NCBI GenBank assembly: GCA_050330055.1
Contig: JBHJOF010000073.1
Location: forward strand, 1 to 38,094
From: JBHJOF01 sp050330055
GTDB taxonomy: Bacteria > Pseudomonadota > Alphaproteobacteria > Kiloniellales > JAKSDN01
DNA: 38,094 bases
Direction: 5' to 3'
Each line of letters starts with the position of its first letter. Within the stretch, counting starts at the first letter, position 1. The translations under genes and the position numbers were made by a program. Positions 7,258-16,648 of this stretch are shown in pieces. The notes below the pieces were generated by a model, which was given only the letters and a program-made list of their open reading frames with translations, was not told the DNA's origin and did no database searches.

Positions 7258-9817
7258 TGACGATCTTGTTCTTGACCACGATGACTTTCCTGACCGACTT
7301 GCCGTCGATCGCGCGCCGCACCGCCGGCTCTTCCAGTGCCGCCGCCTGGGCCATGCCGTCATCGGCGTCGCGCGGCAGGGCGATGGTTGCGCGGAGCTTG
7401 CCGTTGACCTGCACGGCGATGGTGACGCTCTCCTCGACCAGCAGCGCGGCATCGGCCTCGGGCCAGGGCTGCTCGACCAGCATAGCCGTCGCGCCCAGGC
7501 GCTGCCAGAGCTCCTCGCCGAGGTGCGGCATCATCGGCCCGAGCAGCCGCGTCATGGACTCCAGCGCCTCGCGCAGCGCCCAGCGCTCGGCCTCGTCGCC
7601 GGCGGTGAAAGCCGAGATGCTGTTCGACAGCTCGTAGACGCGCGCCACCGCGCGGTTGAAGCGGAACTGCTCGATGTCCTCGGTGACCGCGCTGATCGCG
7701 CGATGGCTGGCGCGGCGCAGCGCCATGGCGGCGGCGCCGAAGGCCGTTGGCGGCGGCGTGCCGAAGGGCGGCAGGCCAGGCAGCGACTCGCTGACCAGGC
7801 GCCACAGCCGGTTGACGAAGCGATAGGCGCCCTCGACGCCAGCGTCGGTCCACTCCATTTCGCGGTCCGGCGGGCTGTCGGACAACATGAACCAGCGCGC
7901 CGTGTCGGCGCCGTAGGTCTCGATAATCTGCTCCGGATCGACCACGTTGCGCTTCGACTTGCTCATCGACTCGATGCGGCCGACACGCACCGGCTCGCCG
8001 CTCTCCACGTGCACCGCGCGGCCGTCGGGCAGCTTCTTGACCTCTTCCGGATAGAGCCACCTGCCGGCCTGGTCCTTGTAGGTCTCGTGGCACACCATGC
8101 CTTGGGTGAAGAGCCCGGCGAAGGGCTCGTCGAGCTTGACGTGTCCGGTCTTGCGCATCGCGCGGACGAAGAACCGCGAATAGAGCAGGTGCAGGATGGC
8201 GTGCTCGATGCCGCCGATGTACTGATCGACCGGCAGCCAGTAGTCGACGGCACTCGCCCTGACCGGCCTGTCCTCGCGCGGCGAGCAGAAGCGCGCGAAG
8301 TACCACGACGAGTCCACGAAGGTATCCATGGTATCCGTATCGCGCCGTGCCGCCGTGCCGCACTTCGGGCAGTCGACCCGCTTCCAGGTCGGATGCTGGT
8401 CGAGCGGATTGCCCGGCTTGTCGAAGCTGACATCCTCGGGCAGGCGCACCGGCAGGTCGCCCTTCGGCACCGGCACGATGCCGCAGCGTTCGCAGTGGAT
8501 CACCGGGATCGGACAGCCCCAATAGCGCTGCCGCGAGACGCCCCAGTCGCGCAGGCGGTACTGCACCTCGCCCTTGCCGCAGCCGTCCTGCTCCAGGCGC
8601 GCGATTGCCGCAACGATCGCGTCCTTCACCTTCAGGCCGTCGAGGAAGCGTGAATTGATGATTGTCCCCTCGCCGACATAGGCCTCGTCGCCGATGCTGA
8701 AGCCGGCGGCGTCCTCACCGGGCGGCAGCACCACGGGAATCACCGGCAGGTCGTACTTGCGGGCAAAGTCCAGGTCGCGCTGGTCGCCGGCCGGGCAGCC
8801 GAAGATGGCGCCGGTGCCGTACTCCATCAGCACGAAGTTCGCCACGTAGACCGGCAGCGTCCAGTCGGGATCGAAGGGATGCACCGCGCGCACGCCGGTG
8901 TCGTAGCCCTGCTTCTCGGCGGTTTCGATCGCCTCCTCGCTGGTGCCCAGGCGGTCGCACTCGGCGATGAAGTCGCGCAGCGCCGGATCCTTGGCGGCCA
9001 GCTTGTCGGCCAGCGGATGGTGCGGCGAGAGCGCGCAGAAGGACGCGCCGAACAGCGTGTCGGGCCGCGTCGTGAAGATCTCGAGCGTCTCGCCGTCGAG
9101 CGCGCCGCCTTGCAGCACGAAGTTGGCCCGCGCGCCGCGCGAGCGGCCGATCCAGTTCTGCTGCATCAAGCGCACGCGCTCGGGCCAGCGCTCCATGCCC
9201 TGCAGCTCGTCCAGCAGCTCGTCGGCAAAGGCGGTGATGCGCAGGAACCACTGGCTCAGCTTGCGCCGCTCGATCAAGGCGCCGGAGCGCCAGCCGCGGC
9301 CCTCGATCACCTGCTCGTTGGCCAGCACCGTGTTGTCGACCGGGTCCCAGTTGACCCAGGACTCGCGGCGGTAAGCCAAGCCCGCCTCGAGGAAGTCGAG
9401 GAACAGCGCCTGCTGATGCTCGTAGTAGCCTTCGTGACAGGTCGCGAGCTCGCGGTTCCAGTCGAGCGACAGGCCCATCATCTTGAGCTGACCGCGCATG
9501 GTCGCGATATTCGAATAGGTCCAGGTGGCCGGATGAATCTTGCGCTCGATCGCGGCATTCTCTGCCGGCAGGCCGAAGGCGTCCCAGCCCATGGGGTGCA
9601 GCACGTTGAAGCCGCGGGCGCGCTTGTAGCGGGCGATCACGTCGCCGATGGTGTAGTTGCGCACGTGCCCCATGTGGATGCGTCCCGACGGATAGGGAAA
9701 CATCTCCAGCACGTAGTACTTCGGCCGACTCGAATCCTCGAGAACGGCGAAGCACTGCGTCGCTTCCCAGGCCTGCCGCCACTTCGCTTCCGTCTCTTTG
9801 ACGTTGTATCGCTTCAT
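7244..9817 (-). CDS. leuS: Leucine--tRNA ligase
   Basis: Class I aminoacyl-tRNA synthetase that charges tRNA-Leu. The 857-residue length is typical. The HIGH-type motif is HMGH in MFPYPSGRIHMGHVRNYT (about residue 50), the large CP1 editing insertion follows, and the KMSKS loop appears as MSKSKRNVVDPEQII. The zinc-type cysteines CERCG and CPKCG are visible in the insert. The ATG at 9817 (MKRYNVKETEAKWR) matches the family N-terminus; the frame continues about 105 codons upstream without homologous features, so the longer reading is rejected. A weak AGCAGG stands upstream. Its end overlaps lptE by 14 nt. Confidence 0.98.
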   Translation of the reverse strand: MKRYNVKETEAKWRQAWEATQCFAVLEDSSRPKYYVLEMFPYPSGRIHMGHVRNYTIGDVIARYKRARGFNVLHPMGWDAFGLPAENAAIERKIHPATWTYSNIATMRGQLKMMGLSLDWNRELATCHEGYYEHQQALFLDFLEAGLAYRRESWVNWDPVDNTVLANEQVIEGRGWRSGALIERRKLSQWFLRITAFADELLDELQGMERWPERVRLMQQNWIGRSRGARANFVLQGGALDGETLEIFTTRPDTLFGASFCALSPHHPLADKLAAKDPALRDFIAECDRLGTSEEAIETAEKQGYDTGVRAVHPFDPDWTLPVYVANFVLMEYGTGAIFGCPAGDQRDLDFARKYDLPVIPVVLPPGEDAAGFSIGDEAYVGEGTIINSRFLDGLKVKDAIVAAIARLEQDGCGKGEVQYRLRDWGVSRQRYWGCPIPVIHCERCGIVPVPKGDLPVRLPEDVSFDKPGNPLDQHPTWKRVDCPKCGTAARRDTDTMDTFVDSSWYFARFCSPREDRPVRASAVDYWLPVDQYIGGIEHAILHLLYSRFFVRAMRKTGHVKLDEPFAGLFTQGMVCHETYKDQAGRWLYPEEVKKLPDGRAVHVESGEPVRVGRIESMSKSKRNVVDPEQIIETYGADTARWFMLSDSPPDREMEWTDAGVEGAYRFVNRLWRLVSESLPGLPPFGTPPPTAFGAAAMALRRASHRAISAVTEDIEQFRFNRAVARVYELSNSISAFTAGDEAERWALREALESMTRLLGPMMPHLGEELWQRLGATAMLVEQPWPEADAALLVEESVTIAVQVNGKLRATIALPRDADDGMAQAAALEEPAVRRAIDGKSVRKVIVVKNKIVNVVA

Positions 9818-10035
9818 TGGCGCCTGCTGGTGAGGGCTCGGATGATGGTGGTTCGGGGGTGACGAAAGGCGACGGAGCGATAGGCGGGCGCCGGGCGAGT
9901 CAGGCGCGGTTTCGAACGAATCCGCCGGCGCCTGGCGATCGTGATGCACACAAGCTTGCACCGTCCCCCGCCAATCCACCACGTCGGCTACAGGCTTGCC
10001 CGATCCCGCGTTCGAGGAGTCCTGCGCTGGACGCT

Positions 10036-10581
10036 CTATTGCAGACCGGCGATGCGAAGCTGCCGCGCCCGGGTAAGGATCGCGTTCTCCAGGTCGAGCA
10101 CCGTCTGCTGCTCGACCTTGGCGTCGGTCCAACCACCCAGTTGGTTGCTCTCCTGCCGGAACACGGCGGCGCGAATGCCATCGGCCCGCAGGTCGCGGCC
10201 CAGGATGTAGACGTTGACCTTGAAGCGCTCGCTCTGCGATTCGGGCGGCGTGTACCAGTCGGTTATGATGACGCCGCCGAAGGGATCGGCCGAGGCGAGC
10301 GGCATGAACGAGATGGTATCGAGCGAGGCGCGCCAGAGATAGCTGTTCACGCCGATGCCGCCACCGGCCTGCCCGTCTTCGATCGGCGCGTCGCCGCCGC
10401 CGAAGATGCCCAGGCCACCTTCGCCGAAGACGCTTTCCCTAGGCTCATAGGTGGAACCGCCCCTGCGATCCGCCTGGCGCGGATAGACGGTCTCTTCGCC
10501 GGTGCAGGCGACAAGCCCGATCGCGAACAGCAAAGCCAGCGCCGCAGCGCCGTGCCGTTTGGCTCGATCTTGGTTGGACAT
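10036..10581 (-). CDS. DUF3576 domain lipoprotein
   Basis: A 181-residue predicted lipoprotein of the DUF3576 family, whose function is not known. It begins with a basic N-terminus and a hydrophobic stretch ending LVAC at about residue 26, a plausible lipobox. The conserved part includes GIGVNSYLWRASLDTISFMPLASADPFGGVIITDWY and ERFKVNVYILGRDLRADGIRAAVFRQ in shorter recognisable blocks. The family is commonly found just upstream of leuS in alphaproteobacteria, as here, 218 bases apart. That gap (9818-10035) shows no gene. The conserved link with leuS and lptE hints at an envelope role, but this is inference. The ATG at 10581 is chosen because it gives the signal peptide. Confidence 0.85.
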   Translation of the reverse strand: MSNQDRAKRHGAAALALLFAIGLVACTGEETVYPRQADRRGGSTYEPRESVFGEGGLGIFGGGDAPIEDGQAGGGIGVNSYLWRASLDTISFMPLASADPFGGVIITDWYTPPESQSERFKVNVYILGRDLRADGIRAAVFRQESNQLGGWTDAKVEQQTVLDLENAILTRARQLRIAGLQ

Positions 10582-10747
10582 GTCCCATTGACTCCATTCG
10601 CTAAGGCGCGATCCCGGCACCTTTGCAGAGCAGTCGCGGTCGGCGACCCTCCGCGGTTTCAGTCCCATAGCCCCACTGTTGAATAGCGCCATTGCAGGGG
10701 GCGCCGCAAGGGCTCCGCCACGGCAAGCCCCCGGAAAAGGCGAGCCG

Positions 10748-11869
10748 CTAACGGCACCAGCCATAGGCCTCGGCCAGCTCCGGCGGTATCTGCCGCCAGG
10801 CCCGCTCCTGCTGGGCCGGGGTGAAGGCCTCGCGCCACTCGTCGACCAGGCCGCGCCGCAGGTGCACCACCTCCGCCTCGGCTTCGGCGGCAAAGACCTC
10901 GCGGGGGATGCCATAGAAATCGAGAACTCGCTCGAAATAGCGCTCCGGCTCGCTCAGGAACTGCTCGAAGGTCAGGAACAGCACCTCGATCGGCTGGGTC
11001 GGGTCGTCGCCCAGCCTGGTCCAGCCGCGGATGAAATCGACGGCGATCGGCAGATAGCGGTCGATGCACCAGTCGAGCAGCGCGGGGAAGGGCCCCTTCA
11101 GGATGTCGGCCGGCGGCACCGTCTTGCGCCAGATCGGCGCCAACAGCCGCATCGAGACGTCGCTCTGCACAAAATGCGCCCACGACAGCGTGGCCTGGCG
11201 CGGATCGCGTTGGTGAAACACCACCTTGGTCAGGCCGTGCTGGGCGAGCTGCTGCAGGTTGAAGGGCGTCGCCGGCAGGTGTTCCTTGGCGATCAGACCG
11301 CCGGAAGCGGCACTCTGCAGCCGGGCCGGCACCAGGCAGCATTCCGGGAAGAGGCCGAGCGAGAGGTGCGACTGCGCCAAGCCCAGGCCCTCGGCCAGGC
11401 GGTTCCAGATGCTTTCGCTGGCCGACTTGGGCAGGGTATTGATCAGCATCGCCGGCAGGCCGCGCGCGATCCCGTCCTTGCGCCGCTGCGTGAAGACCTG
11501 CGGCGTGGCGCGGATCGGGTTGAGCGGCAGCTTGAGGACGCGGATGTAGTGCTCCGCCTCGTCGCGCCGGCCGCGCGCCAGCAGGCTGTTGACCAGGGGT
11601 GCCCGCACGCCCAGGTTCTCCGGCATGTGGGTCACCACGTGACGATAGATGCCGATCGCCCGCTCCAGATAGGCCTCGGCCTGGACGTCGTCGCCCTGCT
11701 GATAGCTGATCGAGGCCAGCATCACGAGGGCCTCGGCGTGGTGCGGCACGTTGATCAGAACCTGGCCGTAGTGGCGCTTGGCCTGGTCCAGGTCGCCCGC
11801 AGCCTGGAAGCGGCGGGCCGCCTCGAAGGCCTCCGGCGGGGGCAGTGTCTGCTGGCTTGACTGGTTCAC
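10748..11869 (-). CDS. TPR-containing sulfotransferase-like protein
   Basis: A 373-residue protein with about two to three TPR-like helix pairs (residues 12-110) followed by a sulfotransferase-like domain. The 5'-phosphosulfate loop position reads LINTLPKSASESIWNRL (about 142-157). Canonical enzymes have PKSGTT or PRSGTT; here the Gly-Thr is replaced by Ala-Ser-Glu-Ser, so PAPS binding may be altered. The 3'-phosphate motif appears as VVFHQRDPRQATLSW (about 217-231). Sulfotransferases move sulfate from PAPS to hydroxyl or amino groups, but the acceptor is unknown. It is divergent from another sulfotransferase 231 bases away and opens the block of TPR, sulfotransferase and oxygenase genes. Confidence 0.78.
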   Translation of the reverse strand: MNQSSQQTLPPPEAFEAARRFQAAGDLDQAKRHYGQVLINVPHHAEALVMLASISYQQGDDVQAEAYLERAIGIYRHVVTHMPENLGVRAPLVNSLLARGRRDEAEHYIRVLKLPLNPIRATPQVFTQRRKDGIARGLPAMLINTLPKSASESIWNRLAEGLGLAQSHLSLGLFPECCLVPARLQSAASGGLIAKEHLPATPFNLQQLAQHGLTKVVFHQRDPRQATLSWAHFVQSDVSMRLLAPIWRKTVPPADILKGPFPALLDWCIDRYLPIAVDFIRGWTRLGDDPTQPIEVLFLTFEQFLSEPERYFERVLDFYGIPREVFAAEAEAEVVHLRRGLVDEWREAFTPAQQERAWRQIPPELAEAYGWCR

Positions 11870-11971
11870 CGGCTCGCTTGCTTCCCTCGTCCTGACGCGG
11901 TGATCGCCGCGGGCTGGCGGCGCTTCGGGCAGCGGAGTATGGCGTTTCGCCTACAGCCCGGCAAGCCTGGG

Positions 11972-12034
11972 GCCGGCTGCATGCCTTGCCGCCCCTTGTT
12001 CGCTTCGGCAGGCTCCACTAAGACTGCAGCCGGC
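11972..12034. repeat. 10-bp inverted repeat in a divergent promoter region
   Basis: GCCGGCTGCA (11972-11981) and TGCAGCCGGC (12025-12034) are perfect inverted arms 43 bases apart, between two divergent sulfotransferase genes. They could be a shared operator or a weak stem-loop. Composition is GC-rich, so a chance pair is possible. Confidence 0.35.
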
Positions 12035-12100
12035 GGCGGGCGGCCGCCCGGTCGGACGGCAGCAAGCCGCGGCCGGCTGCGGCTATGGTGGAGCGAGATC

Positions 12101-12952
12101 GTGCCCGGCATCGTCTGGTTGGCCTCCTATCCCAAGTCCGGCAACACCTGGGTCAGGGCCTTTCTCGCCAACTACCAGAACGACGCCAAAGCAGCGGTCC
12201 CGATCAATCTCCTGCCGAGCTTCTCGCTCGGCGATAACTTCTTGAGTCACTACGAGAAATACTCGGGCAAGCCGGCCAGCTCGCTGACCATGGAGGAGCT
12301 CGAGGCGCTGCGGCCGAAGGTGCACGAATGGTTTGCCTACTCGCGGCCTGACAATACCTTCGTCAAGACCCACAGCGCCGTGCTGAAGGTCGCCGGGCGG
12401 CCGCTGATCACGCCCTCGGCGACCGCCGGGGCAATCTACGTCGTGCGCAACCCGCTCGACGTGGCGGTATCCTTTGCCCACCACTACCAGGTCAGCTACG
12501 AGCGTGCGGTCGAGGCCCTGTGCGACGAGCGCTACAGCCTGCCGCGCACCGACGAGCAGCTCGAGCAGGTTCTGAGCAGCTGGTCGCGCCACGTCCGCTC
12601 CTGGACTACCGCCCCCGGGTTGCCGCTCCACCTGATGCGCTACGAGGACATGCGCCGCAAGCCGGCCAAGGCCTTCGCCGGGCTGGTCCGCTTCCTGCGC
12701 CTGCCGGCCGATCACGACCGCCTGGACCGGGCCATCCGCTTCAGCTCCTTCCGCGAGCTGCAGGCCCAGGAAAAGCGGGAGAAGTTCGTCGAATCCCGGC
12801 CCGACGGCAAGGCCGCCTTCTTTCGCCAGGGCGCGGTTGGCGGCTGGCGTCACCATCTGAGCGAGGAGCTGGCCGAGCGCCTGATCGAGGCCAACCGCGC
12901 GGTCATGACCGAGCTCGGCTATATGACGGCCGCCGGCAAGCTGCGGTCGTGA
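12101..12952 (+). CDS. Sulfotransferase domain protein
   Basis: A 283-residue stand-alone sulfotransferase of the Sulfotransfer_1 type. Near the N-terminus is a textbook 5'-phosphosulfate loop, SYPKSGNTW (residues 9-17). FVKTH at 87-91 supplies the likely catalytic His, and YVVRNPLDVAVSF (113-125) is the 3'-phosphate-binding strand. A C-terminal FFRQGAVGGWRHHLS matches the PAPS-binding RKG-like loop region (RxGxVGxW). All expected PAPS contacts are present, unlike the divergent neighbour. The start is a GTG at 12101 with GGAG at 12090-12093, 7 bases upstream; the frame stays open further upstream but gives low-complexity sequence. No signal peptide is seen, so it should act in the cytoplasm. 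The acceptor is unknown. Confidence 0.88.
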   Translation: MPGIVWLASYPKSGNTWVRAFLANYQNDAKAAVPINLLPSFSLGDNFLSHYEKYSGKPASSLTMEELEALRPKVHEWFAYSRPDNTFVKTHSAVLKVAGRPLITPSATAGAIYVVRNPLDVAVSFAHHYQVSYERAVEALCDERYSLPRTDEQLEQVLSSWSRHVRSWTTAPGLPLHLMRYEDMRRKPAKAFAGLVRFLRLPADHDRLDRAIRFSSFRELQAQEKREKFVESRPDGKAAFFRQGAVGGWRHHLSEELAERLIEANRAVMTELGYMTAAGKLRS

Positions 12953-13077
12953 GAGCCGTCGCGCTGGAGGTGACGGGTAGCCCGGTTTCCTAACGATCGT
13001 CCGCGCAGCCTACCCGGCGCTGGCCTGAGTCGCTATCCTCGCGTCTTGCCGGGGTTGGCAGCCTGACGAACCAGCGG

Positions 13078-15081
13078 ATGGCCATGGCTCCAAATAGCGG
13101 GGCAGGAGATGTGAGCCGGTTGCAGGACCGGGCGCGGCAGGCCTTTCGCGCCGGCGACGCCGCCGCCTTTGAGGCTGCCTGCAAAGGACTGCTGGACAGC
13201 GACCCGAGCAATCTCGTCGCCCTCGAGCTGCTGGGGCTCGCGGCCCTGCGGTCGGGCGACCTCGGCCGCTCGGAAGTCGTGCTGCGGCGGGCCCTGGACA
13301 GGCATCCGCGCGCTGCGACGGTGCTGGGCGCGCTCGGCCAGGCGCTCGCGCGTCAGGGCAGGCTGGCCGAGGCGATCGACTGCTATCGGCGGTCGCTCGC
13401 GCTCGACCCGGCGCAGGCCGCCGTGCACGTCGACCTGGGCAACGCGCTCGGCAGCCAAGGCCAGATCGCCGCCGCAACGGACTCCTTCCGGCGCGCCCTG
13501 GCGCTTGAGCCCGGCAATGCCCAGGCCCTGGTCTGCCTCGGCAATGCCCAGCGCCACCTGGGTCGGCCGGACGAGGCGGCCGAATGCTACCGGAGCGCGC
13601 TGGCCGCGCGGCCGCGTTTCCTCGACGCCGAGATCAACCTGGGGGCGCTGCTGTGCGAGCGGGGCGCGCTGCAGGACGCCGCGGACTGCTTCGTCCGCGC
13701 CCTCGGCGTCGACCCGCGATCGGTCGCCGGGCTGACCAACCTGGGCGTCGTCAGGCGCCTCCAGGGCGACGCCGATGCGGCCGTCGTCCAGCTCCGCCGC
13801 GCCCTCGAGCTCCAGCCGAGCAACCTCCAGGCGTTGCTGCATCTCGGCCGTGCCCTCGGCGCCCTGCAACGCTGGGACGAGGCCTTGCAGGCGCTCGAGC
13901 AGGCGGCCGCCCTGGAGCCGCGGGCGCCCGAGGTGCAGCTCGAGATCGGCGATGCCTTGCGGGCGCTGCGGCGCTGGCGGGCGGCGAGCGCCGCCTATCT
14001 GCGGGCGATCGAGCTCGACCCCTCCCTGGCGCGGCTGCGCAGGCACTACTACCTGGGCCTGGCCTGCGCCAGTACGGGGGACTTCGAAACCGCCGCCGCG
14101 GCCATGCTGGCGCCGGTGGTCCATCGGTACAGCACGCCGGCCCCGCCGCCGGCCGAGCCGGTCTTTCGGATCTCCCGCTTCAAGCTGATCCATGACCTCG
14201 GGCAGCTCGAGCATCTGCGGTCGCATGGCCGGCTCGGGCCGGACGATGAGGCGGTGATCGCGGAATACCGGCGCGTTCTCGCCGCGTCCCCCGCCGCCGG
14301 AGCCGAGCAGACGGTCGCGGTTGATTCGCGAGCCAGTCCGGCCCTGGCGGCCAATCTCTTTCGGCTGCGCTACCTGGCCGATGCGCCAGTGTGGCCGGGC
14401 GGCGCGCTCAACAAGGCCTTGGACACCGCGGCGATCGAGGCGGCCTTCGCGGCACGCCCGCCCGGGATGGCCGTGATCGACGACCTGCTGGAGCCTGGCG
14501 CGCTCACCGCGCTGCAGAGGTTCTGCCTCGAATCCACCGTCTGGTGGCAGCTCGAGCACAGCTCCGAGGTGGGCAGCACGCTGTCGCGTGGCTTTGCCTG
14601 CCCGCTGCTGCTCCAGATCGCGCACGACCTGCGGCGCGCCTTTCCCAGCATACTGGGCCGGCATCCTTTCACGACGATGTGGGCCTACAAGTACTTCGAT
14701 CCACAGGGGCAGGAGGGCGGCCTGAACCGCTCGTCGGGCCGCGACGTCCACGCCGATGACGGCGCGGTCAGCGTCAACCTCTGGATCACCCCGGACGAGG
14801 CCAACCTGGGACCGGAGCCGGGCGGCATCGATATCTGGGACCGGGAGGCGCCGGCATCCTATTTCGCCACGCAGAGCCGTCGCGAACGCCTGGAGGTGGT
14901 GCGCCCCGTCTTCGCGGCGGCCGGGCAGCCGCGCCTGACCATCCCTCATCTCTGCAACCGCGCCGCGATTTTCCATTCGAATCTGCTACATCGTACCGCC
15001 CCGCATCACTTCCGGGACGCCTATGCGGACCGGCGCATCAGCATCACGATCATGTTCGGCCGCCGCGCCGGCAGCGACTGA
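13078..15081 (+). CDS. TPR protein with C-terminal 2OG-Fe(II) oxygenase-like domain
   Basis: A 667-residue fusion. Residues ~12-345 form about nine tandem 34-residue TPR units (repeated ALxLxPxxAxAxxxLGxA patterns), a protein-binding solenoid. After a linker, residues ~465-662 look like a 2-oxoglutarate/Fe(II) oxygenase: iron ligands H558 and D560 in DVHADDGAVSVNLW, a distal His at 638 in LLHRTAP, and an Arg pair (652-653) before ISITIMFG for 2OG. Such domains hydroxylate proteins or small molecules; the substrate is unknown. No signal peptide is visible. It follows the sulfotransferase gene by 125 bases on the same strand and could be co-transcribed. A second fusion of similar plan lies at 16834. 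Confidence 0.8.
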   Translation: MAMAPNSGAGDVSRLQDRARQAFRAGDAAAFEAACKGLLDSDPSNLVALELLGLAALRSGDLGRSEVVLRRALDRHPRAATVLGALGQALARQGRLAEAIDCYRRSLALDPAQAAVHVDLGNALGSQGQIAAATDSFRRALALEPGNAQALVCLGNAQRHLGRPDEAAECYRSALAARPRFLDAEINLGALLCERGALQDAADCFVRALGVDPRSVAGLTNLGVVRRLQGDADAAVVQLRRALELQPSNLQALLHLGRALGALQRWDEALQALEQAAALEPRAPEVQLEIGDALRALRRWRAASAAYLRAIELDPSLARLRRHYYLGLACASTGDFETAAAAMLAPVVHRYSTPAPPPAEPVFRISRFKLIHDLGQLEHLRSHGRLGPDDEAVIAEYRRVLAASPAAGAEQTVAVDSRASPALAANLFRLRYLADAPVWPGGALNKALDTAAIEAAFAARPPGMAVIDDLLEPGALTALQRFCLESTVWWQLEHSSEVGSTLSRGFACPLLLQIAHDLRRAFPSILGRHPFTTMWAYKYFDPQGQEGGLNRSSGRDVHADDGAVSVNLWITPDEANLGPEPGGIDIWDREAPASYFATQSRRERLEVVRPVFAAAGQPRLTIPHLCNRAAIFHSNLLHRTAPHHFRDAYADRRISITIMFGRRAGSD

Positions 15082-15476
15082 CAGCCTGGCACGAAACGAC
15101 TTGGGTGCTTTCGGGTGTTGCATTCAGACGGCGCAGGAGCGGTTGCGGATCGGCTGCCGAGGCGGCCCGGACGCTCCTGGCGGGGCCCCGGTCCGGGCGG
15201 CTCTGCCCGGGGGCCCGTCCGGCTGCGGGGGGCCAAATCGGGCAGTCTCGCCCAACTGTGGCGGCTGCGACACAGTGGTGAATATTTGCCACGAAAGTTA
15301 CGGCAAAATCTTGACCTAGCGGTGTTTCCTCAGGCTCTATAGCAGTGCTTCTCGTGTTCTCTACGGGGAGCAGTTTCCGCGTGATTCCCGACGGGGGCTG
15401 GCAGATGTCGCTTCGGCGGGGGGCATATCAACGGAAACCTTGGTTCTAGGTATCCACGTTGAGGGACATGGAAGCG
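15082..15476. other. Gene-free region upstream of the porin
   Basis: These 395 bases hold no credible gene. A GC-rich hairpin CCGGGC-GGCTCT-GCCCGG lies at 15193-15210, about 110 bases past the oxygenase stop and without a T-run. A candidate promoter is at 15311-15341, leaving an untranslated leader of roughly 130 bases before the porin. Long leaders are common for porins under post-transcriptional control, but no specific small-RNA site can be named. Confidence 0.5.
15311..15341 (+). promoter_or_regulatory. Candidate porin promoter
   Basis: TTGACC (15311-15316) and TCTATA (15336-15341) are separated by 19 bases in a locally AT-richer stretch upstream of the porin gene. The spacing is longer than ideal, so this is a tentative assignment. 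Confidence 0.3.
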
Positions 15477-16589
15477 ATGAAGAAGACGCTATTTGGGACG
15501 ACGGCTCTCGTAACCGCCGGTCTGCTTGCGTCGTCGGGAGCCCACGCTGATGGCATCAAACTCGGCCTCGGCGGCTACATGAACAACTACTTCGGCATCG
15601 GCTCAAGCGATCCGGACGACGGCACCGACTTTGCCCCGACCGGCATTTTCAGCGACGGCGAGATTTTCTTCGTCGGCTCGTACACGGCCGACAACGGCAT
15701 CACCTTCGGTGCCAACGTCCAGCTGGAAAGCTTTACCACGGGCGACCAGATCGACGAGAACTACGGCTGGATGGAGGGCAGCTTCGGCCGCCTGCAGTTC
15801 GGCTCGGAGAACACGGCCGCCTATCTGATGCACTACGCCTCGCCCTCTGTCGGTGCGACGCTCAACTCCGGCTGGGTGACCTCGTTCGTGCCGCAGCCGG
15901 CGGGCCACAACGCCGGTTTCCGTACGGTCGGCCTGTCGACCTACCTCGACATCGGCAACGACGAGAACGTGATCACCTACTTCACGCCGCGCATGTTCGG
16001 CTTCCAGGTTGGTGTCACCTATGCCCCGGCGGTGGTCTTCACCGGCGAAGGCAAGAACTTCCCGGTCTATGCCAACGAGGACACGGAGTACCACAACGGC
16101 ATCGCCGTCGGCGTGAACTTCGTCGAATCGTTCGGCGCGGTAGACCTGGCAGTTGCCGGCGGTTACCGTCACGCCGAGCCGCCGGACGGCCCGGTCGGCG
16201 GCGATCCCAGCCCGCCGAGCATCGATCAGGTCACGTTCGGTGCCAACATCGGTTTCGCCGGCTTTACCATCGGCGGCTCCTACGCGAACGAGTTTGGCGG
16301 CCGGGTGACGGCTGCCAATGTTTCGACCGAAGGTCAATCTTATGACTTCGGCATTACCTACAGCACCGGCCCCTGGACCATCGGTGCGGCCTACCTCCAT
16401 GGCGAGATCGCGGGTTCGCGCGGTAACAACAGCGATGACGAACTGGATGCCATCCGGGCCGCCATCGAATATGCTGTAGCCCCGGGCATTTCGGCCAGTG
16501 TCAGTGGCATGTGGGCCAACTGGGACGAAGAGAACGGCAACGACAATGAAGGCTTTGCCGGCATCATCGGCACGACGTTCAGTTTCTAA
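15477..16589 (+). CDS. Outer-membrane porin (alphaproteobacterial type)
   Basis: A 370-residue general porin of the Gram-negative porin family (Porin_4 type), forming a beta barrel for passive uptake across the outer membrane. The signal peptide is clear: MKK, a hydrophobic core, and AHA before a predicted cut after residue 24. The mature part starts GIKLGLGGYMNNYFG and consists of alternating short strands; it includes ENYGWMEGSFGRLQFGSENTA, typical of these porins (a conserved loop), and ends in Phe (TFSF), the C-terminal aromatic needed for barrel assembly. The ATG at 15477 is chosen, with GAGGGA 10 bases upstream; in-frame ATG 15468 and TTG 15459 are alternatives. It is monocistronic, with its own terminator. 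Confidence 0.92.
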   Translation: MKKTLFGTTALVTAGLLASSGAHADGIKLGLGGYMNNYFGIGSSDPDDGTDFAPTGIFSDGEIFFVGSYTADNGITFGANVQLESFTTGDQIDENYGWMEGSFGRLQFGSENTAAYLMHYASPSVGATLNSGWVTSFVPQPAGHNAGFRTVGLSTYLDIGNDENVITYFTPRMFGFQVGVTYAPAVVFTGEGKNFPVYANEDTEYHNGIAVGVNFVESFGAVDLAVAGGYRHAEPPDGPVGGDPSPPSIDQVTFGANIGFAGFTIGGSYANEFGGRVTAANVSTEGQSYDFGITYSTGPWTIGAAYLHGEIAGSRGNNSDDELDAIRAAIEYAVAPGISASVSGMWANWDEENGNDNEGFAGIIGTTFSF

Positions 16590-16615
16590 CGGCTCTCACG
16601 AGCCGGCTGCAGTCT

Positions 16616-16648
16616 ACGGGGGCGGCCCAGGTCGCCCCCGTTCTCTTT
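16616..16648 (+). terminator. Intrinsic terminator of the porin gene
   Basis: ACGGGGGCG (16616-16624) pairs perfectly with CGCCCCCGT (16633-16641) around an 8-base loop, and the stem runs into TCTCTTT. A smaller hairpin GGCTC-TCAC-GAGCC (16591-16604) stands just after the stop. This is the best intrinsic terminator in the window. Confidence 0.75.

Noticed and set aside
7172..8653. Long plus-strand open frame opposite leuS and lptE
   Set aside because: Arg/His/Asp-rich antisense shadow of leuS; the leuS reading has full family motifs.
15193..15210. Intrinsic terminator of the TPR-oxygenase gene
   Set aside because: The GC hairpin is 110 bases past the stop and lacks a T-run, so it was kept only as a note.
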